From positions 1 through 64,000 of the forward strand of contig VTFK01000361.1 in assembly GCA_009617715.1 (NCBI GenBank): 64,000 nt of DNA. The letters run 5' to 3'. Positions 53,301 through 63,599 of the stretch are shown piece by piece. Under the pieces are notes generated by a model. The model saw only the letters and a list, made by a program, of their open reading frames with translations. It was not told the DNA's origin and did no database searches. The stretch is from Plectrocnemia conspersa (taxonomy: Eukaryota; Arthropoda; Insecta; Trichoptera; Polycentropodidae). A program made the translations under genes and the position numbers. Every line of letters starts with the position of its first letter. Position 1 is the stretch's first letter.

Positions 53301-56300
53301 TCAACATAAAAAAATAGGTGTGTGTTAGAATTTATAAGCTTAAATAAATAAAGCTTATATTCAAATATCAACCGCTACTAGCTATATGAAATAATTTTGA
53401 GTGTTCTCTAATTTTTAGTGGTCTCTGATTACATGTATGCTTAAAAAGCAATTTTAATTTTTTTTAAGCAACTTTGTATGAAAAGTTTTGAAGAAAATGA
53501 AAACGCCTTTATTTTGATTTGGAGCTAGCGCCGCAGGCGACCAGAGACATTATTTGGGGGGGGGCAGGTGAATCCCTTTTTTCTACCTTGAATTTGGGCA
53601 GATAAATGCATCTCATTTAATTAAATATTATGAATATTAACGAAATAGAAATATTTAAAAAAAAGGTGAAATCACGTCCCTGATTCTAAACCAGAAATTG
53701 TCAGGTAATTTTAATTGTCAGAATACGTATTGGTAAAAATTTGTTTCCTTAAAGGAATCCCGTTCTTGCTACACATTTTTTATTTCTAAATGTCAAATGC
53801 AGTAAATATAAATAATACAATTCAATTTTGCGTATTTTTATTCCCACATTTAGGGATAGAATGAGCTCGGTTCGTTAATTCTGAACACGAAATAAAAGTT
53901 CGGATGATTTTTTTTTTCAGGAAGTTAATCCCTGCAAAATGTAATTACTAAAATCCCTTATCCCTTATGACTCGGGTTATCCCTTATGACTCAGGTTATC
54001 CCTAAAATGACTCAAAAAAGTTACATATTTATATACATACATAAAAATGGATGTGTCTATGTGTATATGTTCTAGCATAACTATAGAACGCCTGGAGCAA
54101 TTTTAACCAAAATTGGTACACATATGACTTACTGTCTGGAAAAAAATACTGTGGGTGTTGAACATCCCTACGCCTCGAGGAGTGGGGGGTGACATGTAAA
54201 AATCAATATTAGTGTTGAATTAATATTTTTCGCGGTCGCGGAGATGAATAGTGACACTCTGGAAGCCGTTTAAGTCTAAGTTAACCCCCAACAGCATGGA
54301 GGTGAGAAAGGGAGAAAAATAAACTGGCAAAACGACTGATAATGGTGTTGAATCCATAGTTTTCTTGGTCGCTAACACACTGGAAGGTGCTGAAGTCAAA
54401 GTTAACCCTTATCGGCATGATTCACTACCCATTTTATTGAAATAAATTTCAAAAGAAACACAGAAAAATTCATAATCGTTTGTAAACCCGCATACGCAAA
54501 GAGATTTTCAAAAATATTTCTGATGTATACAAAAATAGATAACTAGAGTAGTAACTATAGATATAATCTAGATTTTAAAAGAAAAAAATTAACCTTCATC
54601 CAACCCAAATTAAATCAAACCAAAACCTAAATATCACCAACTTTTTTTTTTTAAAATAAATAAAAGCTAGACTATAAAGATTGCAATATCAAAATATTGT
54701 AATAGTTCATACTCTGTGATTAGTATTTTTATTAGAAATGATGATACATAAATGAGAAATCTGACTATGGTCATTTACGGGTCATGTTCTCCAACAACCA
54801 AGAACAATAGAATGAAAAAGTCATAACTTGAACAACATATAAAAAAATCAAAGTGACATTTATTAAGGTTATTTATGGCTTTCTGAATGTCCCACGTGTC
54901 AGTAAATCCACCAATATATATGCATGGAGACCCGTTTATTTAAATAATATAAGCATGGATGTAAATTTACAGAAGGAAGTTTGTTTTTTATATATACTTT
55001 GGCATGCCTTTTTCTAGTTGCACAAATTTCAGATTTAACTCGGGCATGACCGAGAAGGGGTTAAAAAAATTGGAAAAAATATTGAATCTATTGAATTTAT
55101 TGAATACATTTTCACTGGTAGATATATATTTTTACCAGTAAAAATATTATTTATCTGGCAGGTGCCAGTAAAATTATATAATTTCAAACTTTCCATATAT
55201 ATATTTACATGCTCATCATTATTTATTTACACGTGATGTATCAATTTTACAGTGTAAATATTTCAGTGAAGTTATATTTTCACTAGTGAAGTCCAAATAT
55301 ATTTTCACCAGTAGATATATATTTATATTAACAAAAATATAATTTAACTAATCGGTGCTAGTGAAATTATATGCTGCTTTTAAATGTCTAAAATTCAATT
55401 TGACATTTGCAAAACGTCCATTTGGTGTTAAAACCAAAACTTAACCTAATGAAAGTCAAGTCTAAAATACAAATTAAGCCAATTCATCTCTTAGGGGAAA
55501 ATAAGCGGAAGAAGTACAGACAGGCGTAACATCTCACATATTGCTCCATAGATATAAGAATGTTTACAAAGTATAATCAAACCACTTTTGATATAGTAGT
55601 GTTGGTATATTCAAACCAAATTTTGGTCAATAGGAGGGTGCAAAAGACAATTATCCCTTCTCAGAAGTCAAAAATTCACGTCAAAAGCAATAAAATCGTG
55701 TCAGTGCCGGCACGATTTTATTGCTTTTGATGTGGATTTTTGACTTCTGAGAAGGGATAATTGTTTTTTGCGCTCTTCTATTGATCAAAATTCGGTTTAG
55801 ATAAACTTAATTCGATTCTCACTTATTGTAAGTTGTAATATTGTTATAAATGTCTTCACTGCGATGCCAACGGCACAATTTTATTGCTTTTATTGATTCT
55901 AAGCAGATACCCCCTTAAATTTGACCAGAAATATGCATGTCATTTAATTAAATACTATGAATTTTAATGAAATGGAAATTCCTGCATTGATTGTTGTAAC
56001 GGTTGCGATCAAATCAGAAAATTTATATAGTGAACATTTGACATAACTGTATTCACGACTAATGAAAGTTGGGGACCAGAAATAAAAAATCAATCATTAA
56101 AATAGCAGCTGCCAGAAATAAGCAATGCTACAGCATGTAAGGTGCCTTTCATTAAAAAAGTAGTTATCGTAGTATTTTGTTATTATTAACGGATTTACGC
56201 AATTTTAAATTTCATTTTTTCCTTGTACATGTTCCTTTGTGATCATATTCTAATTTTCAAAAATTGTTGTGCGCTCATTATAAACAAAATATAAGCCTTA

Positions 56301-57766
56301 ATCGTGATGAGTAAAAAGAAACGTGTTATAACTATGGAGTACAACTATAAAGTATATAGCACTAAAAATATTGCAACTTCTAACACAATAACAAAATGCG
56401 GGAATTTTAATTTATCAATACTAACGAAGATTTTAACGAATCAAATATAAGTAACCATCATGAAAGCGTGAGTCCTGAGGAAACAAAAGCCAATTCTTCA
56501 ACATGCAACTTTAAGACGAATTAATCATGTAGGTCACCACAAAGTTATTGTATATGTACTTAAGACTATTAATATGTATCTAAGCTAATATTAAAAATAT
56601 ATACTTTTGTTGCAACAAGCAAGACACGTATCCCTTTCGGACATGCCAACGCAAGCCAATTATCTTCGAAATCTTCAGGACGCTCAATCATCCATTCTGA
56701 GAGCATCAATTCCTCAGATAAATCCCTTTTTCTATTTGTAAATCCGGGTACATATGCAGACGGTTTATATTCCTGTAAAATGTTCATAATAATTAACATT
56801 TTATGTTTTTAAATATGTATAACAATTAAAATAATTACATTTTCTATTCCTTCAGACTCGACTGTTTCGACAACCTCCAGTATTCCTCTCCTAGAGTCGA
56901 TTTGTTGATCTCTGAGACTGAAATTAAAAATGATAAAAATGATGGCGGTGCATCTATGAAAGCTCTTGAAGAGCCGCTTTCCCTATTTTATTTCTTAAGT
57001 TAATAAAATTGGGAAGTATTTGAAAATTCAATATGCGTACATGCTCCAGCATTTGTTGATAATTAAATGGTGTATATTTGTATTTTATGTAGCAATTCCA
57101 ATAAATTTTCTGGTGTTAAAAGGCAAAATTAGTAAAAAAAAAATGGTTAATTATTATAAATTTACCAAACGACTTAGGTTTGACAATTAAGTTGTTGCTT
57201 TTAAGTGTTTTTTGATTTATGCATTAAGTTTATATCACATATTTTTTTGTAATATTGTGTTTCGCTTTGAAAATCAAAATATACTTGAAAAACAAAACCT
57301 AATTTTTTTATAGAAATAGTAATTTTAAAAACCTAAATAGACTTACATTATTATTTATTACTAATAAAAATTTGAATAATGAATAGATTCATACATATAT
57401 TTGAAATTATAATTGTAATAGAGAGTAGAGGTGTAGACTTTAGCACGATTTTTTTTTTGAAGTTTCTTACTAGTCATAAAATATGTATATACATATACTA
57501 TTCCAAGCAAAAACGAAACATAACCTATAAAATATCTAAAGTTTAATTTTATTAACAATTAATGGCATATTGTGTGATACGTTTGCATTCATTAGATATA
57601 TTAAATGGTATGTCAAAAAATCTAACCTCTTCTGGCGAGTCAAATACACTCGTCTTCTAGTATCTTGATCGGACAATTTTGGAGTATTGGTCAGTTGCGC
57701 TAAGCGATAACTTGTATCGGTGGATAATTTGTTCGTAAATTCCTCCACAATGCTTTCGATGTCCAT
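50338..57766 (-). CDS. SNUPN: Snurportin-1 (snRNP import adaptor), six exons
   Basis: Binds the m3G (trimethylguanosine) cap of spliceosomal snRNPs and brings them into the nucleus. Exons on the minus strand: 57766-57627, 56917-56839, 56772-56605, 51423-51232, 51157-50878 and 50816-50338. All introns are GT-AG, and the joined frame gives 445 residues. Residues 29-63 resemble the importin-beta-binding segment (RRR then QKSLRDQQ). LMLSEWM (95-101) starts the cap-binding core. PGGN (150-153), LDCVW...YVLDVLMW (165-184) and GTTPLVVWLYPYMVNELLG (267-285) are family signatures; W274 aligns with the cap-stacking tryptophan of the human protein. The tail (287-445) is about 70 residues longer than usual (human is about 360 in all), with a basic patch KKKNKRKYKNKKRN (366-379) and then acidic, serine-rich sequence. 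Exon 2 has a second possible acceptor six bases downstream, but the chosen one keeps frame and homology. Intron 3 is 5.2 kb and repeat-filled. Confidence 0.93.
51517..51744 (+). repeat. SINE-like dispersed repeat in intron 3 of snurportin
   Basis: Starts ACATGGCAGGCGTTAGCCCA and contains TAAGTAAGTAGTAAGACACC, GACATGTAAT and ATGTCACTATGC. It is collinear with 61597-61860 and partly with 14340-14420. The TAGCCYAATGG-like word near the start resembles a Pol III A box, but no B box follows. A decayed SINE or other short non-autonomous element. Confidence 0.55.
51745..51880 (-). repeat. tRNA-derived SINE head
   Basis: On the minus strand an A-box-like TGGCATAGGTC (51862-51852) and a perfect B box, GGTTCGAATC (51828-51819), are spaced as in a tRNA, within CAGTGGCATAGG...GACCTGGGTTCGAATC. 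No acceptor-stem pairing, so a SINE head and not a tRNA gene. It lies in snurportin intron 3 in the sense orientation, beside the SINE-like repeat at 51517-51744. Confidence 0.55.
52140..52290 (+). repeat. Tandem duplication, about 95-bp period
   Basis: AATTAAATAAATAT and TTTATCTGTAATAATATATG with AAAGGATC occur at 52147-52190 and again at 52241-52287, with similar ACAATAA-type spacer between. A local duplication in intron 3. Confidence 0.65.
52736..53560 (+). mobile_element. Possible hAT-derived non-autonomous element
   Basis: Begins CAGGGCTGGCCCTAGC at 52736, a terminus typical of hAT-derived repeats (CAGGGSYGGCYYTAG type). The GTCCCAGGCAAAA and C-run that follow also recall those elements. 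GGAGCTAGCGCCGCAGGCGACC near 53520 may be the inner part of a related terminal region, but an inverted end is not present. The region between is AT-rich and non-coding. Confidence 0.35.
53705..53955 (+). repeat. Dispersed repeat, shortened copy (pair of 46865-47155)
   Basis: Same orientation and order of blocks as at 46865, but with at least six internal losses of a few to about fifteen bases. The CCGCAGCTCCGG of the longer copy is TGAGCTCGG here. TAATTTGTT is reached without the CTTTTAA seen there. Blocks between the losses are almost identical. It lies in intron 3 of snurportin. Confidence 0.8.
53955..54020 (+). repeat. Short minisatellite
   Basis: The unit TTATCCCTTATGACTCRGG is repeated about three times, the last copy decayed (TTATCCCTAAAATGACTC). 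It directly follows the shortened dispersed repeat. Confidence 0.7.
54045..54430 (+). repeat. Diverged tandem repeat of unknown type
   Basis: A unit containing GTGTTGAAT, TCGCGGTCGC or TTGGTCGC, ACACTCTGGAAG, AAGTYWAAGTTAACCC and GCATG occurs at about 54213-54300 and 54341-54421. The preceding 54060-54190 sequence (TTTTAACCAAAATTGGTACACA, TACTGTCTGGAAAAAAATAC) has the look of dispersed insect repeats. No frame is conserved. Confidence 0.55.
55095..55380 (+). repeat. Diverged direct repeat pair
   Basis: TTTTCACYRGTAGATATATATTT followed within 75 bases by GGTGCYAGTRAAATTATAT occurs at about 55108-55183 and 55300-55374. Other ACCAGT/CACTAGTG words lie between. It is probably a tandemly duplicated AT-rich repeat unit. 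Confidence 0.5.
55613..55799 (+). ncRNA. Candidate long hairpin RNA (88-bp arms)
   Basis: Arms 55613-55700 and 55711-55799 are inverted copies with a ten-base loop and eight differences in 88 pairs. As a + strand RNA, seven differences give G-U or U-G wobbles and only one (near the open end) is a mismatch. On the minus strand the same seven would be A-C mismatches. Long hairpins of this kind in insects can be processed to siRNAs, or this may be a young foldback transposon. A partial third copy (CGGCACAATTTTATTGC) follows at about 55868. It lies in intron 3 of snurportin, antisense to the gene. Expression is not shown by sequence. Confidence 0.5.
56290..56525 (+). pseudogene. Possible transposase N-terminal remnant
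   Basis: A 47-codon + frame at 56307 begins MSKKKRVITMEYNYKVYST, weakly like the KRKRxxLTxExKLKV start of pogo/Tigger (CENP-B-type) transposases. It ends in TAA; a shifted frame then continues as EDFNESNISNHHESVSPEE and on to about 56525. Antisense to and inside snurportin intron 3, next to exon 3. The match is short and may be chance. Confidence 0.25.
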
Positions 57767-57900
57767 CTTTAATATAAACGCAAAATATAAGCACAAGAGA
57801 CGTTAACTTCAAATTTTGACGTATAGATATTGGAGTTTTAAAGCTATAACAGACATATTGTTGGCCATAAGTTAGCAATATATTTTTTTATAAAAATATA
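57767..57900 (-). promoter_or_regulatory. Snurportin 5' UTR/promoter region
   Basis: Immediately upstream of the start codon. I see no TATA box at a convincing distance. The start context (TTAAAG then ATG) is acceptable, with purines at -3 to -1. Extent inferred from gene position only. Confidence 0.4.
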
Positions 57901-58599
57901 AAACGATAAAATAATTATCAGTATTTTACTTTAAATCACAGTATACATATTTGAATGAATATTCTTATTAAAATAATTCAAATTTACAATTTTAATAAAT
58001 TGTTAAAAGATCGTAGGTAGTATATTTAATTATAATGTGCTAAAAAAATAATTAATTTTATAAATCGTTTTAGTAATAACTTGTACAATAGATAACAATA
58101 ATAATATAAAAATATATTATATAACTTATATAATGTTTTAATACACAATAATAATATTATTCACCATATAGCGCTGCTAAGGAAACTTACTACTGTATAT
58201 AACCTAACTTTAGTCATTTACTCCTTTTATATGCTTTATTTGGTAATCGTTTTGGTCATAATAATTAGGATTTTTTTATTTAAAATTCCTAATTATAATA
58301 TATTATAAAAAAAAAAGTTTATAAAAATGCCATTTTTTAAAAATCAAAAACATGAAGGTTTTGCTGTGTTCCACGTTTTTTGTATAAAAATTAAAAAAGT
58401 TAATATGAATCTTTTAATTTACTATAGTACTTGAAAAATATTTATTTTATAATATCAAAAGCCCTAATAAAAAATCGCTAAAATAATATATCAATTGTAT
58501 ATTTAAACAGCATGGGTTTTACCATTTATGTCTGCTTATAAATAGGTCCCGTTTTCCACCATCAATCTTTGTTTTACACATTAGACCGGGTTTAATCTG
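57901..58599. other. AT-rich DNA, nothing recognised
   Basis: AT-rich, no supported feature. Confidence 0.45.
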
Positions 58600-59230
58600 A
58601 ATTACCTGTTTTCACAAAATATCTGAAATGACATTTTTGTTAGCTCCCTCAGTATCCCAAATTGAACAAAAATTTCCGAGATGCCATCTTTTTTTAGCTA
58701 TCCTGGTAAGTCTGCTCATAAAAATATAAAAAATAAAAAAGCGTGAAAATTTATTTATACGCACAGCACAAGTTTTATTAATGAAATATAATTGAGAAAT
58801 CTATTGCTTTGCGTAGTAAACATTAATTCATGACTAGTTAACTGTTTGTATAAATTAAAATGACTAGAGGTCCTCCTTTGAGTGTAATTGTCCTTTTTAA
58901 AAATGTTGTCCTCTTTTGTCATCATTTTGTCATTCTTTATCCTTCTTCAATTTTTTTAAACAATATCTTTTTTGCGCTCCCGCAGCAATTTCTCTTTTAC
59001 AAAAAAATTTCGGGAATGACCTATGAACAAAATTTTTTGAAATGATCTTTTTTTAGCTCTCGGACAAAAATTTCCGAAATAAATTTTAAACGAAATGTCC
59101 GTGATGACCTTATTTATTTTTTTGGTCCCATAGCAATTTATCCTTCTTTGCCCTCCTCGAACAAAAATTTCCGGGATGTCCGTTTTATTTGTATAGTCCT
59201 CCTTTGATATTTTCAAAATTTGGTCACCTT
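58600..59230 (-). repeat. Internally repetitive dispersed repeat
   Basis: The words ACAAAAATTTCCGRGATG, GCTCCC/GCTCTC and TCCTTC/TCCTCC recur several times with a spacing of 60-120 bases. The right end, read on the minus strand, is GGTGACCAAATTTTGAAAA then TATCAAAGGAGGAC, nearly the same as the start of the repeat at 63331. This marks one boundary of a family with an internal tandem structure. The frames inside (61 and 86 codons) are by-products. Confidence 0.6.
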
Positions 59231-59744
59231 ATTAAAATAGAATTTGGGTTTACCACTTTTTATTAACGAAAAAATTTAAGAAGAATTAAATTTAAATATA
59301 TATTATTTAAACATATGTATATATTATTTAAAACAACAGCTGAAAAGTAAAAAAATAGTTTTTTCAGAAACGCAATAATTGCTATCTATTTATTTATTTT
59401 CAACAATTATTTTTATATATATTATGTCTATATATTTATTTCTAACAGTCATTTATCAAAGTATATTTGTTTTCAACAGTCCAATAACATCGATTATTAC
59501 GTGCTTTAAAATTCACCCATGTAATTTTTCGATCGCCATGAAGAACATACCAGTATGTACACATGACGTTGCTTACTTGTTCTCGAGATATACTTGTCTG
59601 CTCAAATTATTACCTCTTTCACTATTGTTATAAGTATATACATATATATTTTAATATTTTTGTAATCCAATTAAAATTGCTTTGATACCGTAAGAACAAG
59701 TAATGATAGCTGTAAGAACTAGTCATAATATTTTTTTAATATAA
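59231..59744. other. AT-rich DNA with TTTATTT-type repeats
   Basis: 59385-59490 is built of loosely repeated TCTATTTATTT and TTTCAACA(G/A) words. The 84-codon + frame here is AT-driven. Nothing else recognised. Confidence 0.4.
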
Positions 59745-59805
59745 ATCTCATTAGAAACGGCCCGAGAATACTACCTTGCGGAACTCCAGCTGGAAGTAAG
59801 ATGTT
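59745..59805 (-). pseudogene. Reverse transcriptase motif fragment
   Basis: The minus strand reads LPAGVPQGSILGPFLM, the motif GVPQGSILGPxLF of LINE (Jockey/CR1-type) reverse transcriptases. I find neither the upstream fingers nor the YADD downstream, so it is an isolated relic of about 60 bp. Confidence 0.6.
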
Positions 59806-59904
59806 TTTTCATAAGACTAAAGAATAAATTATTTAAATTTACTACTTTGTTCTACTTCGAAATATATCCATGTTCAACGATATTACTAATTTACCAACAT
59901 ATGT

Positions 59905-59922
59905 CTCCCCCCCCCCCCCCCT
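59905..59922 (+). repeat. Poly-C run
   Basis: A run of about 16 C within AT-rich DNA. Length is likely variable or prone to sequencing error. A similar C-rich run lies at 52796-52808. Confidence 0.8.
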
Positions 59923-60627
59923 TCCCTTACAATATTTCAAAATTACAAAATAATTTAAATGAACCAAAAATACAGAATGTCATTAAAAAATATTTTTTCT
60001 AATGTATTGAAATTTAGGCTTTTTGATGTAAATTATAATTTTATATTATCTTCTGTCGATTTCTGTACTTTGTATATTTTATACTTTTTAAATTTCTGTA
60101 CTTTTTAAAATTCAAGAATGTGGAAAATCATATACATACATATATTTTGTTGTTCAGCAGTAGCGTTTTTATTGTTTCCTCGTATGCAATTTAGAAGCCC
60201 TTGTTTCTATCATTTTAAGCAAAATTTAAGTAATACTTCTGCAAATCCTTCAGTATTATTATTGCGTGCGGAAGAAAAAACGGCACGAGTCAACTATCGT
60301 CTTTTTCAAGCTAAATTGATATGACACGATAAGAGTAATTATGATATCATATTATTGTTTTAATCGCTCTTTCGAAAAGTTCTGATTTTGGAATTGTGCC
60401 ATATTATTTATTTCACATCCAAATTTGTTCGAAAAAAATATTGCTGATTATGTTTTGTGCAATTATATTTATAACATTACTGAGCATTGATTACCGATAT
60501 TTATGTTTCACTCAATTTGGGGTAATTTACATCGGTTCCTCGACCCTTGTTACACAACCATCAAAATGTATGTCTCTGGGAGTGCCATAAATTCGCTTTC
60601 ACATAGTCGAGGTATAGCATGCACCAG
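59923..60627. other. AT-rich DNA, nothing recognised
   Basis: AT-rich; frames of 64-68 codons on + lack any recognised domain. Confidence 0.4.
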
Positions 60628-60840
60628 TGGTGTAGTTCCAAAAAAATAAGTACCGGAACACTATTTCTCTTTAAGGGTGATTATGTGAACTCGGAAACGA
60701 TTATCTTGATTATTTAGTTTGTTGTGCTGTTTAAAAATGAACTGTCGATGATAATTCAATTAAGCTCAAAAAAATATCAGATCTAACAATTCAATTCATC
60801 AGAACGCGATCTTGGAAAAATGTGCCGGAACGTCGCCACC
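60628..60840 (+). mobile_element. Possible MITE with CAGTGGTGTAG end
   Basis: Starts CAGTGGTGTAGTTCC at 60628, sharing CAGTGGTGTAG with the element ending at 47970. The phrase AAAAATAAGTACCGGAAC near the start recurs as AAAAATGTGCCGGAAC at about 60815. An inverted right end is not found, so the extent is approximate. Confidence 0.35.
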
Positions 60841-60862
60841 GACATGTACTACGCTCGATAAA

Positions 60863-60915
60863 CAAATATTAACTCTTTTCTAAAATTACAAATATTAACT
60901 CTTTTCTAAAATTAC
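60863..60915 (+). repeat. Exact 26-bp tandem duplication
   Basis: ACAAATATTAACTCTTTTCT followed by AAAATT occurs twice in direct succession (60863-60888 and 60889-60914), with no mismatch seen. Confidence 0.85.
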
Positions 60916-61596
60916 AATATCAGACGAGGAATAAAAGCGGCAAAGCTATCGGGTAATGGTAAAAGAAGCAAACAGAAAACATTTATATAAAAATAATATG
61001 TATGTATGTAAACTGTTAAAAAATATATATTTACTTTACTTACGCCAGTGACTAATTGGTGAGTCGGCTATTGGTCATTCATCGCTGTTTTCTCGTAGAT
61101 ATTTTTAATATGTAAAAAAAATATTTTGACAACCATCAGTAAATCAAGTTTAAAAAAACAAAATGATACTGTTGTAAGGAATAACTCAAGAGATGATTCA
61201 CCAATTAGTTATTGGCTTCTGAACGGTTAAGGCTACGATTTTATAGGTTTTTTAAACGTCTTTATGTGTAACGTGCAGTAGCTCAGAAAATTGCCACTGT
61301 GGCCCTCATTCCTGGCCAGAACGTTCGAGAACACTTATTTTGCACGGGCAATTCAGAAACAATGATGTTTTCGGCGATATATACGAGGAGCTAAACAAAA
61401 TATGTGAGATGGTGCATTTTATGTATGCGCCACTATCGTTTTTAATTTATTTATTTTTTTACAAAAACATTTGTAAAAGTATAGACGTATTCACACTTGG
61501 TTGGTCGCGCAAACTATTTTTACTCAGCTGGTAAAAGACGTTTGGCATATTTTCCTGAAAACAAGAGTTTATTTATTGTAAGCTTTCCGTTGCAAC

Positions 61597-61860
61597 ATGG
61601 CAGGAGTTAGCCTAATGGCTAATGTGTAACAACGGGGTAAACACAACCAACAACTAAAAGTAAGTAGTGAACCATCAAACTGAAATCATTGACATGTATA
61701 TTATTATAATAATTACTATTACCGTTTATAATCGATATATGTCACTATGCGAGTATTACTGGCTCGTCGTGCCTGTACTTTCCTAATATTTTCCCATTTA
61801 GTAAGTGTAAGTGTAATTCAATCGCCAGGTTGACAATATACTTCCGTCCGTGAAACTATT
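61597..61860 (+). repeat. SINE-like dispersed repeat
   Basis: Begins ACATGGCAGGAGTTAGCCTA and is collinear with 51517-51744: AAGTAAGTAGTGAACCA, TGACATGTAT, ATGTCACTATGC and CTTCCGTCCGTGAAAC (ATTCATCCGTGAGAT there). TAGCCTAATGG at 61611 matches the Pol III A-box consensus. No B box was found, so the head may be degraded. Confidence 0.55.
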
Positions 61861-63330
61861 TTCGTCCTAATTTTTGTATTTTTTTTAATATACTTTCATC
61901 GTTTTAGAATAAAAAAAAGAATAATTGTTTTTACAGCTGAAAAATTAAAAAAAAAGTGTTTCCGTTGTTATACCCAAGTTTTATAATTGAATAAATAAAA
62001 AATTATGATCTAAATGTAAAAAATAAAATCGTTTTTTCTTATTATTTTATTATTACCTGTTAAATAGCATTTCTGACTTCTTTACTTTTTTAAACCAAGT
62101 TACGATTTTTATATACCTTTTTTATTATTAACCCTTTGGGTAGTGAGTTAATATATACACATTGGTTAATTTGTAAGTATACACCTATGAGTGAGTTCAT
62201 TTTACGTATTTTTCCGTATTTATTTCAGTTGTTATCATTTTATATTGCATTTATAGTAAATTATAGAAAAAATAAGTGATTCTCAACGTTTTACTGTTTT
62301 CATATATTTTACTACTCATTTTAACACTCTTTTTTACTAAATTTCGTAAATTTATTTTATATATTTTTTATATTTTATTTGTTTTGTGAAATTTGTTTTA
62401 TATCAATTCAGAGGGGCAATATTTTTTTTTGTAAAATTGAATAGATAATATTTTTTGTTATGTACATTTATTTAGTACTCTTTAATTTATTTGTATTATT
62501 TTCTATAAAAAGCATTTGCATTAAATAAAGTTAAACAATTTATTATATAAATATAATATTTTTATTTATTACTTCTTCAGCTATATATTAATGTAAATAT
62601 ATAACTATCTGGGGTACCACAAAACAGTAAAAGATCGACCACCGTAATGTACTGCGATACCGCTTAAAGGGCTAAGAAAAAAACATTTTGAACGAGACTG
62701 CAATTGTTTTGACTAATCGCCATTATGAAACAAAATGGCGGATCAGTTTAGCTAACAAACCTGGTCGAGATATTTAGAGGATCAGTTTTAGAATAAGTTT
62801 TCGTGACGATATAATTAAAACTAAAGCAGTTATCATTCGTTAAATCTCAAATGACAAAAATATATTTTTTTAACGTTTTAAATAGTTGATATTTAAAAAC
62901 AGGATGACTGATCATGCTGGCTAAGCGAACTCAACTTAAAATATTTATAAAATTTATTTTTAGAGCAAGTTCTGTCAGTATGAAAGTTATAGCAGTATCG
63001 TGTCTTCAAAAAACCACATTAATGAAAAATAATTTGTAATAAAATTAATGTTTATTTTATTTTATTTAAATTTTTTAGACGTTTTTTATCTCTAAACTTC
63101 CTCTCGAATAATTTTTTACCAGAGTTGCAAATTTTATTTTTTGAACAGCTGGCATTTTGATAATTAAATAGGGGATCAAGCTGGATAACGAACTTAGTCA
63201 AGATTTTTAGTCTATTATATTTTTCGAAAAAGGTTCACATCGATAGTATAAAAACTACAGCAATTATCGCGTCCTTCAATTTCTTTATATCCCATATATA
63301 TTGAAAGATACATATATACAGTTAAGGAAA
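61861..63330. other. AT-rich DNA, nothing recognised
   Basis: AT-rich. 62600-62780 is slightly GC-richer but unidentified. Confidence 0.4.
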
Positions 63331-63590
63331 GGTGACCAGATTTTAAAAATATCAAAGCAAGACACTAAAAAAATTTATGAATTTTTTTTTTTTATTTTTA
63401 GTGTCTAGTTCTGCGGGAGCTAAAAAATGTAATCTCGGATAAAAATGAGTACTATTCTCGAAAAAAACATTTTTTACCGTTGAAGAAAAAACTAAGTTTA
63501 AAACGAAACACTGTGAGGGCACTTGAGCAAGATTTGGGAGTAGATAACGCGCGTAGCAGTTTCCCATCTGTCTTATCAGCAACGAAAACT
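63331..63590 (+). repeat. Second copy of the GGTGACCA repeat
   Basis: Starts AAGGTGACCAGATTTTAAAA then TATCAAAG, nearly identical to the minus-strand right end of 58600-59230, and continues with related GCGGGAGCT and ATCTCGGATAAAAAT words. The copies are in opposite orientation, 4 kb apart. Confidence 0.55.
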
Positions 63591-63599
63591 TATATTCTT

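Noticed and set aside
57536..57626. Extension of snurportin exon 1 in frame past the donor (RLDFLTYHL...)
   Set aside because: The read-through resembles the family's RLDY motif by coincidence. A good donor (AG|GTTAGA) precedes it, and splicing to 56917 restores the QKS alignment and the downstream frame.
58860..59216. 61-codon + and 86-codon minus frames
   Set aside because: They fall within the internally repetitive GGTGACCA repeat and reflect its repeated units.
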